Part shown: positions 10,224 to 20,699 of the stretch, piece by piece
How the letters are laid out: the number at the start of each line of letters is the position of its first letter
How positions within the stretch are numbered: position 1 is the first letter of the stretch
Assembly: GCA_015680685.1 (NCBI GenBank)
Contig: MNCI01035006.1
Coordinates: 582,519 to 646,518, forward strand
Origin: Gnetum montanum
Lineage: Eukaryota; Streptophyta; Gnetopsida; Gnetales; Gnetaceae
Length of the DNA: 64,000 bases
Reading direction: 5' to 3'
Translations under genes and position numbers: made by a program
The notes under the pieces: generated by a model
What the model saw: the letters and a program-made list of their open reading frames with translations, nothing else
Told to the model about the DNA's origin: nothing
Databases searched by the model: none

Positions 10224-12968
10224 ATGGCCCCTAAACGCGGACAATAAGAAGGACCCTCTCAAGGTGTGTCAAAATGATCGAGGAGAGGCAGAGGCCAAGC
10301 GTCTCTCAAGGAACATGCAGAGAAAGAGGTGCAGTCACTTAGCATCCATCAAGAGCCCCTTAATGTTGTCCCTGGAGTGCGTTCAGGTCATCCATGAAAG
10401 GTCCACATTGGCAGTAGTGATCGTGAGGTTGAACTTCGAATCTTTCATGGAGTTCGCTTCTAAGGCCATTAGGGACTAGCTTAAGGGGTCTCCATTATGG
10501 CATATCCTCTCTGAAAGTGGTGCCTGGTACTTAGGAGAAATGTACTAGTTTTGGCATAATAAGGAAGAGGGCACCATAGTTGACATTGGTGGTGTAACTG
10601 TCAATTTTTCTAGCAAGGCCATCTCAGAAGTATTAAATCTTTTGAATACAGGGCCAAAATTTTCTCACCTACCCACTTGCTCTGATGTCAATGCATGAAG
10701 AATATGGTTGAAGAGGGCATATGGTAAAGAAGACAAGACATATGGAGAGTTGATGTTGGAAGAAAGGATATACTTCAAAATTGGTACTTATCACATCTTC
10801 CCCACAAGAGGATTGAACTGAATCTCAACATGTGTGGTAAGAGGAAGTGCAATATTGATGGGCAAGGTTAATGCTAACCTTCCCCATCTATATCTCGTGA
10901 AGATCTTGAGGCAGTTTGAAGAATGAAAGATAGGGAAGTTTGCATTGCCCTTCCCTTGTCTCATTAGGAAGCTGTGCAAGTGTGTTGGAATTTTGGGGTA
11001 CACCAATGATGTTACCAGAAGAGCCCAAAGTGCTTTGTTTGCTAAATTGTTGAAGCCACTAGCCCCACGGAAAAGTGTTGGTGAGACACTAGAGCCAAAG
11101 CAAGAACAGATGGTGGGACCCCTTACAACTCAGACTGTAGGTCCTAGCCAACTCCCAAGCACTAGGCCCAGTCAACAAAAAGAAGCAAGGCTTAGCACAA
11201 GTTAGTGAGACCAACTGCCATCACCACCGCAGGATTATCAATCATTAATGGGCCATCTTAGGGCCATCACTAAGATGGTCAGTTGCGGAAATTATGATGA
11301 TACCAATCTCTTCTGGGTCATTGATGACACTGTACAGCCCAAAATTTCTATTGATCATGCATGGGGTGAAGTGTCCATCCAAACAGGAGAAGAGAAGACC
11401 CATTGGTCACAACAGATTTTAGGGAATGATGCATCTTTCCAGGTGCAATTGGAAATGGGTGAAGTGACCACAATAGTGGTCATGCAGCACCAAGATGAAA
11501 TGGGAGTCGTAGAAGTGGTCACAGACCACATCAAAGAATATTTCAATGTCCCTATTGTGCCATCGGTGAATTTCACAGGAGCATGTGATGCTCAAATTTT
11601 GGCTGGTCCCTCAATGACTCCTACGGAGCATGAGGATGTCCTTGATTGATTGCTACAGACAGGACAAGTAATGATGTCCTTGTTCAACATCCCACAAGAT
11701 GTCACAACAGCACAATTAGACCTCATCTCCACCAAAGGAAATCTAGTCATGATAGAGACTAGGGCCGAGCATGTGGAAGTAGAGTTGGTAAGACTCCAAG
11801 AGAGGCTTGTTACCCTGTAAGCTACATAGTGGGACCCATCTTAGTTTGTTCCTGTAGACTAGCTAGACACTTTCAGGATAGAGTAGCTCAATAAGCTATT
11901 GGTAGATAATAAAAGAGTGATGAAGGAGAAGGAGAAGGCCGACTAGGATGCCTCCAAGGCATAAGCGCAAACCTATGCACACACCAAGGCACTTAGAGCC
12001 TTACAAGAGGAGAATAAATAGCTCGCTACTGACAATCTTCGGTTGACCATTGTGGAGAAATACAAGAATGTTCTTGAAGAAAACTTTTAGTAGTTATGAG
12101 AATATTTGGTCAAGGTTAACCAAGACATGAATCATTTGGCCATAGAGAATCGAACCCTCTTAATGGAGGAGGTATGTGCAATTCGATAGAAGATGGCCAT
12201 TGAAATAAGTGTGTGGTAAAACAAGGCCAAGGAGCATGAAAAGTTAGAGGCACATTTCAGAGATTAGATGGGGAGGTACAAGCAAGTCATTGAGAAGGAG
12301 ATCCATATGGCCAAGGCCCACATCAATACATTTAGTGCTTAACACACTGATTGGTGGGTCATATTGGACACATATGCATTTGCTCACTAGGCAAAGCTTA
12401 AAAGCCAGAACTTGTAGATTTAAGATCTCACAAAGTACATGGAATTGGCAAACCTACAGTATGCCAATCTAGCCATGTTGATAGTAGGATGCCTGAGAAC
12501 AAAGCTTGAATAGTAGATAGCTATCACCTATGCTAAATATGAAGTAGAATTTTTGAAGCACAAAAAAACATTGTAAAGGCTAGAAGTCATAAATTCTAAA
12601 CTAGAGGTGGTTAAGGCCAGCTACCAAGGGTAGAAAGATGTTGTGGTGGATTTGGCTCGACGACTTATAGATTTCCAAGAGTACAAGGACAAAGCCAAAG
12701 CCTATGAGGAGGAACGATGGTTGTTTATGGCCTGGTATGTTAAAGCAAATCAAATGTTCTTGTAACTACCATGCCCATGGGAGGTGCTGACTCCATCAAA
12801 CATTGGAGCATTAGCATGGACAACATAAGACCCCTAAATTGAAGAGGAAAATCTCTAAGAACTATTATAGAGCCATCAAATTCCAAAACCTGGAGCACAA
12901 GGCAAGGGAAAGTGTTCCATGGAGGAACCACCACCACCAGGAACCACATGAGTTCCTACAAAATTTTT
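10224..12968 (+). pseudogene. E1 third ORF: Athila-type domain plus long coiled coil
   Basis: The start at 10224 (MAPKRG) matches E3; a frameshift lies between it and about 10400. From there to 12968 the homologous frame is continuous. Residues from about 10590 to 10990 resemble the putative plant transposon protein domain of Athila-type ORFs: VNFSSKAI (about 10600), then ALPFPCLIRKLC (about 10944). The segment 11248-11649 is open for 133 codons. The rest is a Glu/Lys/Leu-rich coiled coil ending in PCPWEV (about 12770) and a Pro run (EEPPPP, about 12920). I count 29 stops, mostly TAG, at apparent Gln positions and no indel. Role unknown; possibly structural or envelope-like. Confidence 0.75.
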
Positions 12969-13140
12969 TTAATTTTGAAATTTTGAAATTTTTGTGTCTA
13001 TGTCCCAATTTTGTTGTATTCAATTCTCCACTGTGGCATGAATAAATTCCTAGTTAGGAAATAATCCCATACCTATCCACTGTGTAATCAATGGGGCTTG
13101 TTCTCATTTTATTTTACTCGAGGATGATTTTTCATTCAGT

Positions 13141-13150
13141 CATGGGGGTA
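13141..13150 (+). other. E1 polypurine tract
   Basis: CATGGGGGTA directly precedes the 3' LTR start TGATGAATCA. E2 has the identical decamer at the same place. Confidence 0.8.
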
Positions 13151-13992
13151 TGATGAATCATGATTCAATAGGCTTTGATATTGGGTATGCGATATCACGA
13201 CCTAAGAAGTGATATCGAATACATGATATCGTGACTCCTGTGTGGGCCTATAAATACACATGTAGGTTCAAGGTGTCAATCCGTTACTCAATAGTTTTGT
13301 CTAGAAGTTAGTTTTCATTTTTAGTTCTTCTCAACCCTTTCTCCTAGTGCATGCCCGCAGTGTGATGATTGTAATTGTACGACACCTTTATTTGAGTGTG
13401 ATGTACTTGGACATGCACATGACCAGAAATAAAGATCAAGATTACTTCATCATTGTAGCATTCACTTAGTTTAATTATTTAATTTCTTTCTTAATTAATA
13501 CTTCTCTACCCTCAACTCCTATTAAAAACTGAATGAGTACGACTTAATCACAAGCATTTAAGTGTGACTACTTGGTAACCTAGTAGTGTACCTAGGATCT
13601 ACACTTGGTAATCCCAATAGTAGTCATGCACAAGGTCCAAGATGTGTACGGATGATTAAGGAATGGATGCTCATCGCACTTAGGCTAGTTTAGACGCTCT
13701 CCTACCATGTCCTATTAGCTTAGCTCTCTCTCCCTTTTCCTCCTAGCTTAATTAAAGTGATTTTCCATTGCCTCGAGGAGTAGCACTAGGTTAGAATCCA
13801 CATCATACACCTCACTTTGGACTAAACCATATGTGAAAAAGCATATACTAGTCCAAGTGGGAAGACAATAGACTACGATCAATGAGTAACTATCTAGATA
13901 CCACAACTAGCTTGTTTGCAGAGTTCGACCACATCATGTGTGAAATTCTCGTATTCATATGGTTGAGTGTAGGGGTACCTCACCACTCATCA
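13151..13992 (+). repeat. E1 3' LTR
   Basis: 842 bases, homologous along its length to 5165-6020, with TATAAATA at 13249-13256 and the end CACTCATCA. It is followed by the CTTTG duplication at 13993-13997. Confidence 0.92.
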
Positions 13993-13997
13993 CTTTG

Positions 13998-15680
13998 GTA
14001 GCTTAAGAGTTGAAGAACAGGTAAATTTAGGTAAGTGATTTGGAAGTTAGAGCTCATGGAAGGTTTGTTAGCTCTAAAAAATTGCAAAAACTCCTATGAA
14101 ATTTGAGAGAAATGGTGAAAAATGAGTGAAGTATCATCCATATGTATAGTATTTTTGCTATGCATCAAAGGGGATGCATCGATGGGTCTGCATTGACTCA
14201 TCTCACTTTGTTAATGGGGATGTATCGACATAGCTATTCATAGCTAGATTTTTCCCTTGAATTTTAGTCAAGTTTGGGGTTGAAATAAGAGCCAAGTGGA
14301 AGCCAAAGAATTGTAGAATCATAGCAACAATATGAAAAAGGATATGGTTCACCAAATAGAAGTAATTAGAGTGAATGGGATGGGGTTTTTATAAGAATAT
14401 TTTGATGTCAAAATAGAGTAAACATTGGATTTTCTAAGGCTATTGATATGATCAAGTGTGTAATTAGCCTATGCTTAAGGAATTTAACTTAAGGAGGACC
14501 AAAAGAGATACATGTGGGTCCTTCCCAAAGCAAGAATATGCCTAATATGCCCTTGCATCACCTAATCACAAGGAGTTAATAGGTACCTAAGATGATGAAT
14601 TATTATTTTAAGCTAAGTTTCATACCCATATGAGGGATTGTCTTAGGATTATGTAGATTAGTAAATAAAACTATCATTCACCATGGTATGAGACAGTGAG
14701 GTGATAGAAGATGGAGTGAGGGCATGGTAGTTAGAGAACACTATATAGGTAATATGAATCTTGTTCACACAAGATCCTTGGTGAATTATGTGATTAAGAT
14801 GATATGATACCAATTCATTCCAATTTTAGAGCAAGTCCCTTCTAATTATAGTGACCTTGCATTGATATATTCTCCTTCTTTAACCATCAAGAGCCTATGA
14901 TAACCTCAAAGGTCAACCATCACTCCAAGAGAAGAAGAAAAGAAAAAAGAAGAAGGAAGTAGGTAGGGCCTTAGTTAGAAGGGTGCCTTCAAGCATAGGT
15001 AACATGTCTTTCTACCCCCATAACTAGTGCTTGTAGCCCATGAAATTATCTAAGGGGTGTGCTTTGAATTTTCATTGTGGTTATTTTTTTAGGAAGCACA
15101 TCATGCAAAGACATGCTTCCATTTATGATTGATAGTAGGAATGATGGTATACTAATAAGAAATCATAAACTTAAGAAAGAAGTTAAGAAAAGAGCACAAA
15201 AAATCCCCTTAAGGTCATACCCTTTTTCATTCCCACTTGGTCCTTTCCTAGTTCATTAGGTAACAAGATCACATGGTATTTTAGTTTTAATATGAAAGAA
15301 CCTTCATGGTCCCATGATGCAAACTCCATATGAAATAGATGGAATGGGTGGATGTTGTGAACTCATTGCCCACTACTACCAGAAAACTAAGAGATTGTTA
15401 GTAGAGAACATAATCTAAGGACAAAATTGGCCTTGTGGCAATTAATCATAATTTTGATAGCTACAATTAACAATTTCCAAAATTCTTAGTAGCAATGGAA
15501 CAAAATATGAGATTTCAAATAAAATAAAATGAAAACAATGATAATATAATAAAATAATAATAAATAACAAAGGAAAATGAAAAGAAAAATATATAAATAA
15601 TTAATAAAATATTAATAAAATGGAAAAAATATAAAGAATATTGTAAAAAAAAGAAAAGAAAAATTATGTATCTTTGTCAA
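13998..15680 (-). other. E3 spacer between pol and third ORF
   Basis: Non-coding spacer in the same position as in E1 and E2. It holds the E3 internal promoter-like module (14141-14240). Near 15510-15660 it is A-rich on the plus strand, equivalent to the T-rich start of the E2 spacer. No conserved ORF. Confidence 0.65.
14141..14240 (-). promoter_or_regulatory. E3 internal U3-like promoter module
   Basis: On the minus strand, TGTCGATACATCCCCATTAA (from 14240) and CCCATCGATGCATCCCC precede CAAAAATACTATACATATGG. The first resembles the E3 LTR U3 stretch GTGTCGATGCATCCTCATCA. The TATA-like part resembles the E2 internal CAAAAATAGTATAAATAGGC. The third ORF lies downstream, now separated by E1. 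Confidence 0.6.
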
Positions 15681-15730
15681 GATTTATGGTAGATGGATAT
15701 CTCCCCCACAACTAAGTTGGAAGGAGGAGA
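15681..15730 (-). other. Conserved block at the end of E3 pol
   Basis: On the minus strand TCTCCTCCTTCCAACTTAGT is followed by TGTGGGGGAGAT and CCATCTA. The same block occurs in E2 at 39649-39698 with about seven differences in 50. It contains a purine run resembling the 3' polypurine tract (TTAGTTATGGGG versus TTAGTCATGGGG). Confidence 0.6.
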
Positions 15731-17306
15731 TTCAGAAATGGAGTACGCTTGTTCTTGATTAGAGGTGTTAGTATTGTTACTGGTTACTTGGAATTCCATA
15801 AATGGTTTAAGTTACTAGACATTGACTAACATGTGCTTTTGAGGGCTTGTTGGGTGCTAAATTGTCATAGTCCTAAAAAGAAATGTTGAATGTATAATAT
15901 AATGTTCTTCCCATACCAACTCATAGGAAGAGTAGCGTAAAAGAAGTTTCCATGTTGAGTGATATGTCCAAAGGGCATCATTGAGTTTTGTGCTCCAACC
16001 TTTCCTATATCTACAAATGGTTCATGTTAGAATTCTTGTGATTTCCCTATTAGTGATCTCTACAAGATCATTGGCTTGGGAATGATAGGATGTTTTGAGT
16101 TTATGTTATGCCCTTAACTGTTGCAACAATTTGTGAAAAGTAGAACCTATGAAATGTGTTCTGTTGTCTAAAATTAGTTTCTAGGAATACCAAACTTGTT
16201 TATCATTTGTTGAAAAAATAAAGTTATAGTGGTAGATGTACAATTAGATATGGCTACAACTTTAGCCCACCTGGTATAGTAGTTAAAAGCAACTATAATG
16301 TAGGCCTTTCTATTGGACATGGGAGTGATAGATCCCATGAAGTCAATACCCCAAAGGTCAAAAGACTCTAGTGGTTGGATCCATTATTGGGATTCCTTCG
16401 TTCTGATGGTTATTCTTCCATCTTATTGACACCTCTCATATAAATGAGAGAAATGGTGAGCATTCTTGAAGATTGTTGGTTAAAAGTATCCTATCATAAG
16501 GATTTTATGATTATCCTTCTTTGTATGTAGTAGCTACCACAAGAACCTTTGTGAGCATCTTGGAGGACTCATAACTAATCTGCATCAGGTTCAAATCATT
16601 GTACTAGATCATCAACACAAATCTTGTAGATGTCGCCTTCAATTTCTATGTAATGTTTAACTTGGTAAAGAAATTATTGTTTCTTCCTATAATCCCATTT
16701 TGTAGGAATTCATCATACAAATTTGTAACCCTTGGTGCTTGAACTTCAATGAACTTAACAAAGAGGAGTTGATTTGGAAGTTGATAAGGTAAAGATTCTT
16801 CATCCTCATTGCTATCCCATATTAACTAAGACAAATGATTAGAAACTACATTTTTGATTTCTTTTCTATGCATCATGGTGAGATCAAATTCCTATAAGAT
16901 CACCAATCACCATATAACACGAGGGCTTACTACTAGTTTGTTCATTAGGAATTGGATTGCATTATGGTCCATGTGCACAAATATTGGGTATTCAAGCACC
17001 TAGTTCCTAAATTTTTCTAGGCATACACCACCATCATAAGTTCTTTTTCAGTGATGATATAGTTAAGTTGCATACCCATAATGCTCTGGCTTACATAATG
17101 GATATAATATTGACATTTTTGATCATCCATTTGTCTAAGCACTACTTACAAGAAATAGTTAGATGTATTTGGCATGATATGAAAGGATTTGGACCAATCT
17201 AGGATGCATAGATAGGGTTTCTATGAGTTTCTACTTTAAGTGTTGGAATGCTTTACATTTCTTGGTCTATTCAAAGATTGCATCTTTCTTAGTGAATTCT
17301 GTTAAC
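15731..17306 (-). pseudogene. E3 pol, C-terminal part: RNase H and integrase
   Basis: From 17306 downward the RNase H start (T-K-K-D-A-I-F, then AFQHLK) aligns with E2 37761 onward. It is followed by HMDHNAIQFLMNK (about 16980) and NVVSNHLS. The integrase core keeps WGIDFMGSITPMSN with the first Asp at 16342-16344, LDNRTHFIGS with the second Asp at 16166-16168, and VEITNREI with Glu at 16058-16060. The last two are exactly 36 codons apart, the DX35E spacing. Stops and frameshifts occur elsewhere. Integrase would join element cDNA to the host chromosome. Confidence 0.85.
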
Positions 17307-18391
17307 CTTTTGATATGTCAAAACCTTAAGAAAAATGGAGAATATAGAATGTTTGTGGTGGATGATGATTTTACAGGACATGAAAAGGAACTCCATAATG
17401 AAATCTAAGAACTCAAAAAAATGAGATCTATGATGAGATTTCAAAATGAAGATTACATGGGCAAGATGAGAGCATGGATGAAAACAAAGTGTAAAAGTCA
17501 AATGAAGATGCTCCAAGCACTACCAAGAAGGCAAATTGATAGGAGAAAGTCGTAGAAGTGAAAGTTCAAAAGTTGAGGAGATGTCTTGGAAAAATAGTAG
17601 ACATTTATCTCCAACACTAGATGTATCCTTGTAGAGGTCCCATTTTCCAGATAGATGTCTCACTTGAATTAAGGCCAATCTTAATTAGGTGTTTCAACTT
17701 TGAAGTAGACGTCTACACTAACCATTTGGTAGTTGTTGCATGAATTATGAGGAATTTTTAGAAACTCCAAAGCTATAAATTGATGTCAAAATCTTGGAAA
17801 TTATGCAAGAACTATTCACACATAAGCTACTCATTATCTATTCTATGTAATTCTATTCTTGTTTCTCATTATAACATCATTTTCTTGACTATAATTTGTA
17901 TTGAGATTCAAATACAAGGACCTGTAAATTTAGTTACATTCTTTCCTTATTCTTTTCTCTCTTTCTTATAACCCTATAAGGTTGATGTGCTTCTTGCAAG
18001 AAGGCATCCATATTGAGCTTGTTGAGATCTTGTGAGATTGACTATTTTTGTAATGTCAAAATACATTAGAGTAGAGCTTAATTTTATAAAGCTTGTGGGA
18101 TCCTTGAAACCACATCTTGAGCTTATTGGGACCTTGGAGAATTAAGGGGTTTCACAGTGATGACACACTTCGAAGTGGAGCTCAAAGCTTGTATAGGGTG
18201 TGGTGCCCTTCAAACCACATTTTTTGAAAAACAAAGTCTAGAGGTATGCATGGATTATACCCTTCAAGTGTGGACATACCCAAGTTGGGAAACCATGTAA
18301 AATTTGGTTTGTTCATGTGGATGGTGCAATTTTAATTGGGAAACTTATCCAACCCTCATTCTAAGTTCTCAATCCACAAATTCTACCAACA
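17307..18391 (+). mobile_element. Truncated copia-like 3' end with LTR inside E3 pol
   Basis: E3 pol is interrupted here: RT-side sequence ends at 18392 and RNase H resumes at 17306. The inserted plus-strand DNA shows a purine-rich GTTGAGGAGA tract (17571-17580), then a likely LTR from TGTCTTGGAAAAATAG (17582) to TTCTACCAACA (18391), about 810 bases, with CTATAAATTG near 17772. The ends TGTCTTGG/CCAACA are near-inverted, as in copia LTRs. About 270 bases of internal sequence precede it (open at 17223-17408). The 5' part is missing and no clear target duplication remains. Confidence 0.5.
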
Positions 18392-20250
18392 GTTTTGTGA
18401 TTTTAGAGAAATTTTCAATAAAGCACCGATAATAACCAGTATGATTGAGGAATGATCTCATATCCTTGACAGTTTGAGATTATCTAGTTATTCCTTGGAT
18501 GATCCTTAATTTTTTTAGGATCCACATCTATTTCTTTTTCCAAAAATCTATGTCCCAAAACAATGCTACCTTGGATCATCAAGTGACTCTTTTGCTAGTT
18601 GAGCTGCAGTTTTTTTTCATACATTGTTTGAGTACTTGCTCAAGATGGTTCAATGCCTATTGAAAACTAATGCCATAGGTGGAGAAGTCATTTGTGAAGA
18701 CCTTCACATTGCTACCAATATGTTGCTAAAAGATGCTTAGGACTAGATGTTGGAAGGTTTGGATTTGGTTGTAGCCATTATACCCATCCAAAAAATTATA
18801 GTAATGGTATCCTACAATTGTATTCAATACTTGGTCCACAAATGTCAATATAAAATGATCTTTGAATGTGTTCATGTTTAATAGCCTAAATTTAATATAG
18901 ATCCTCCAGTTTCATTCTTTCTTTGGCATGATAACAACTGGACTTACCCACTCACTATTAATCACAGGATAGATGAATCCTACCTTTAGAATTTTTTCAA
19001 CTTCATTTTTGATGACTTGTTTGAATTTTAAATTCAATCTTCTCTATGGATTTCTCTTTAGTTCGATGGTGGAGTTCATATATATTTGGTGTTGGCATAT
19101 GCACAAATCTATTCTAGTCAAATTATCATATGACCAAGCAAAGGATGTTGACAATTTTCTCATAACTTTTAGTAGCCTTTCTCTTTTTTCTTTAGTGAGA
19201 TTGACATTAATAATTACTAGCTTTCCACTATCAAGAAATACATACTCTAAAGTTGTTGGTAAAGATTTGGATTCAAGGGGTTCTTGTTTAAAGTTCTCAG
19301 GAATTTTCAACTTTTCATAATCCATATCTACTTTTGTGTGGAAGAGTTGGATTTAAATTTTCTCCATTTCATCCATCTTATCTATATAAGCACTTGGGAA
19401 GAGCTTAACTAGTTTCATGTACATTGTTGAATTAGAACTATTATATGTGGTTAACCATTGGATATCTTCTTATTTCATGACTACTACACATAGGAATGTT
19501 TGAACATCTAATGTTTTAACACACTTCTTACATGTTGTGATGGAGGTGCTTTTCATGGTCCATATTTTTTGCATGTAATGATACCATATGTTTTTATACA
19601 TGATGCATTGAACCCTCTTATTCTCTATTTTTCTAAAATCATTTTCCTTGAATATTTGCAAGGAGGGGTCTTAGATTATAGCTTGGTATTAATTGTGTTG
19701 AGCTAAGCCCTTTCCATGATAATAGGAAAGTCCCCCTCATAGTTGTCTACATGGATTATTAGAAAATTTATTGGATAGGACCATTCACAAACAATGGTCA
19801 TAATATCCTCCACCAATCCTACGGGAATAGTGATGGATCAATCAACAAGCTTTGATGTGATATTACATTTCTTCAGTAGAGGTAGGTTTTATGTTTTATA
19901 TATTTCTTAGGAAATTAAGTTCATCCTAGGACTTGAGTCTACTAGAGGTTTACATGCCTCATTTTCTACAATCTGTAAGTAGATTAGAGGAATTTTAGGA
20001 TTAGATCTTTTCTTGGGAAGATGTTCTACTTTAATCCAGTTGGTAACTACATAAGTTAACATGACATTTTGCACATTCTAGGATCTTTGGTTTGAATGTG
20101 GCTTGTTGATAATTTTGCAAGTAGTTTGTGAAGGATGAGTAGCCATAGATGTTTGTGAGGGTTTAGGTGGACTATTAGATTTGAAGAAAACTTGCTTCTT
20201 AAGCTTATGCTTAGATCCACTCGAATTGTAATTCGACTGTATGTTTAAAA
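18392..20250 (-). pseudogene. E3 pol, N-terminal part: protease and reverse transcriptase
   Basis: The protease aligns with E2: LVDSSPRMNLIS at about 19942-19907, where the catalytic D-S/T-G reads D-S-S (19939-19931), Asp kept and Gly lost. RT starts near 19325 with a 93-codon open stretch (GKLVIINVNLTKEKRERL, SFAWSYDNLT) matching E2. Then come VGFIYPVINSEWVSP and FLDGYNGYNQ. The catalytic box, FMDD in Athila relatives, reads FTND at 18698-18687, so polymerase activity is lost. Downstream FLNHTGYYRCFIENFSKI ends at the copia insertion. Confidence 0.85.
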
Positions 20251-20699
20251 CCATCATTACATTGTGTTACTAAGGATGTTGTGGAATTTTATCTTGCATA
20301 GGTAGTGTAGGTGGAAAAGGAATGGAATTGGAAAGTGTAGGATGAGATGTTGGATAATTAGAAGGATAAGTGGAAGTAGATTTAACTCATGGAGTAGGTG
20401 TTGTATGATATTCAGTGGGATAATAGTGATGGGAGAAGGAAGTGTGGCTTGTAGAGCCACATAGGTTGTTGGACATAATAGACATACGGGCTGGGTTGAT
20501 GATAAGGATATTATTGCCTTGGTGGTGGCATCCCCCTAGACTGTGGGTTTTGTCATTGATGATAATGATCTTGAAGTTGAGGTGGCATTCCACGTGGATA
20601 ATACTATGGTTGGTGGAATGGCTGTTGGTAATTACCTTGTGGATAAGGCAATCTCTTGGGTGGTTACCTTTTTGCAAACTTTGGATTTAAAACATACAT

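Larger units (their letters stand above)
5165..13992 (+). mobile_element. E1: non-autonomous Athila-like element (gag and third ORF, no pol)
   Basis: LTRs at 5165-6020 and 13151-13992 start TGATGAATCA and end CACTCATCA, with a perfect CTTTG duplication outside. The primer site at 6021 and purine tract at 13141 are present. The interior has gag with a long Pro/Ser/Tyr-rich tail (6158-8192), then directly the spacer and third ORF. No protease, RT, RNase H or integrase sequence is present in 7.1 kb, so copies would need enzymes in trans. The two LTRs differ at very roughly one base in ten in a 200-base stretch compared by eye. Confidence 0.93.

Noticed and set aside
10264-12968. Reassigned code (UAG/UAA as Gln) in the third ORF
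   Set aside because: Gag and pol of the same elements also carry stops, TGA included, plus frameshifts and dead active sites, and the LINE uses normal stops. CHG-biased deamination explains the excess of TAG more simply.
17223-17408. Host gene candidate
   Set aside because: Lies inside a nested copia remnant in E3 and resembles degraded element sequence; no conserved domain identified.
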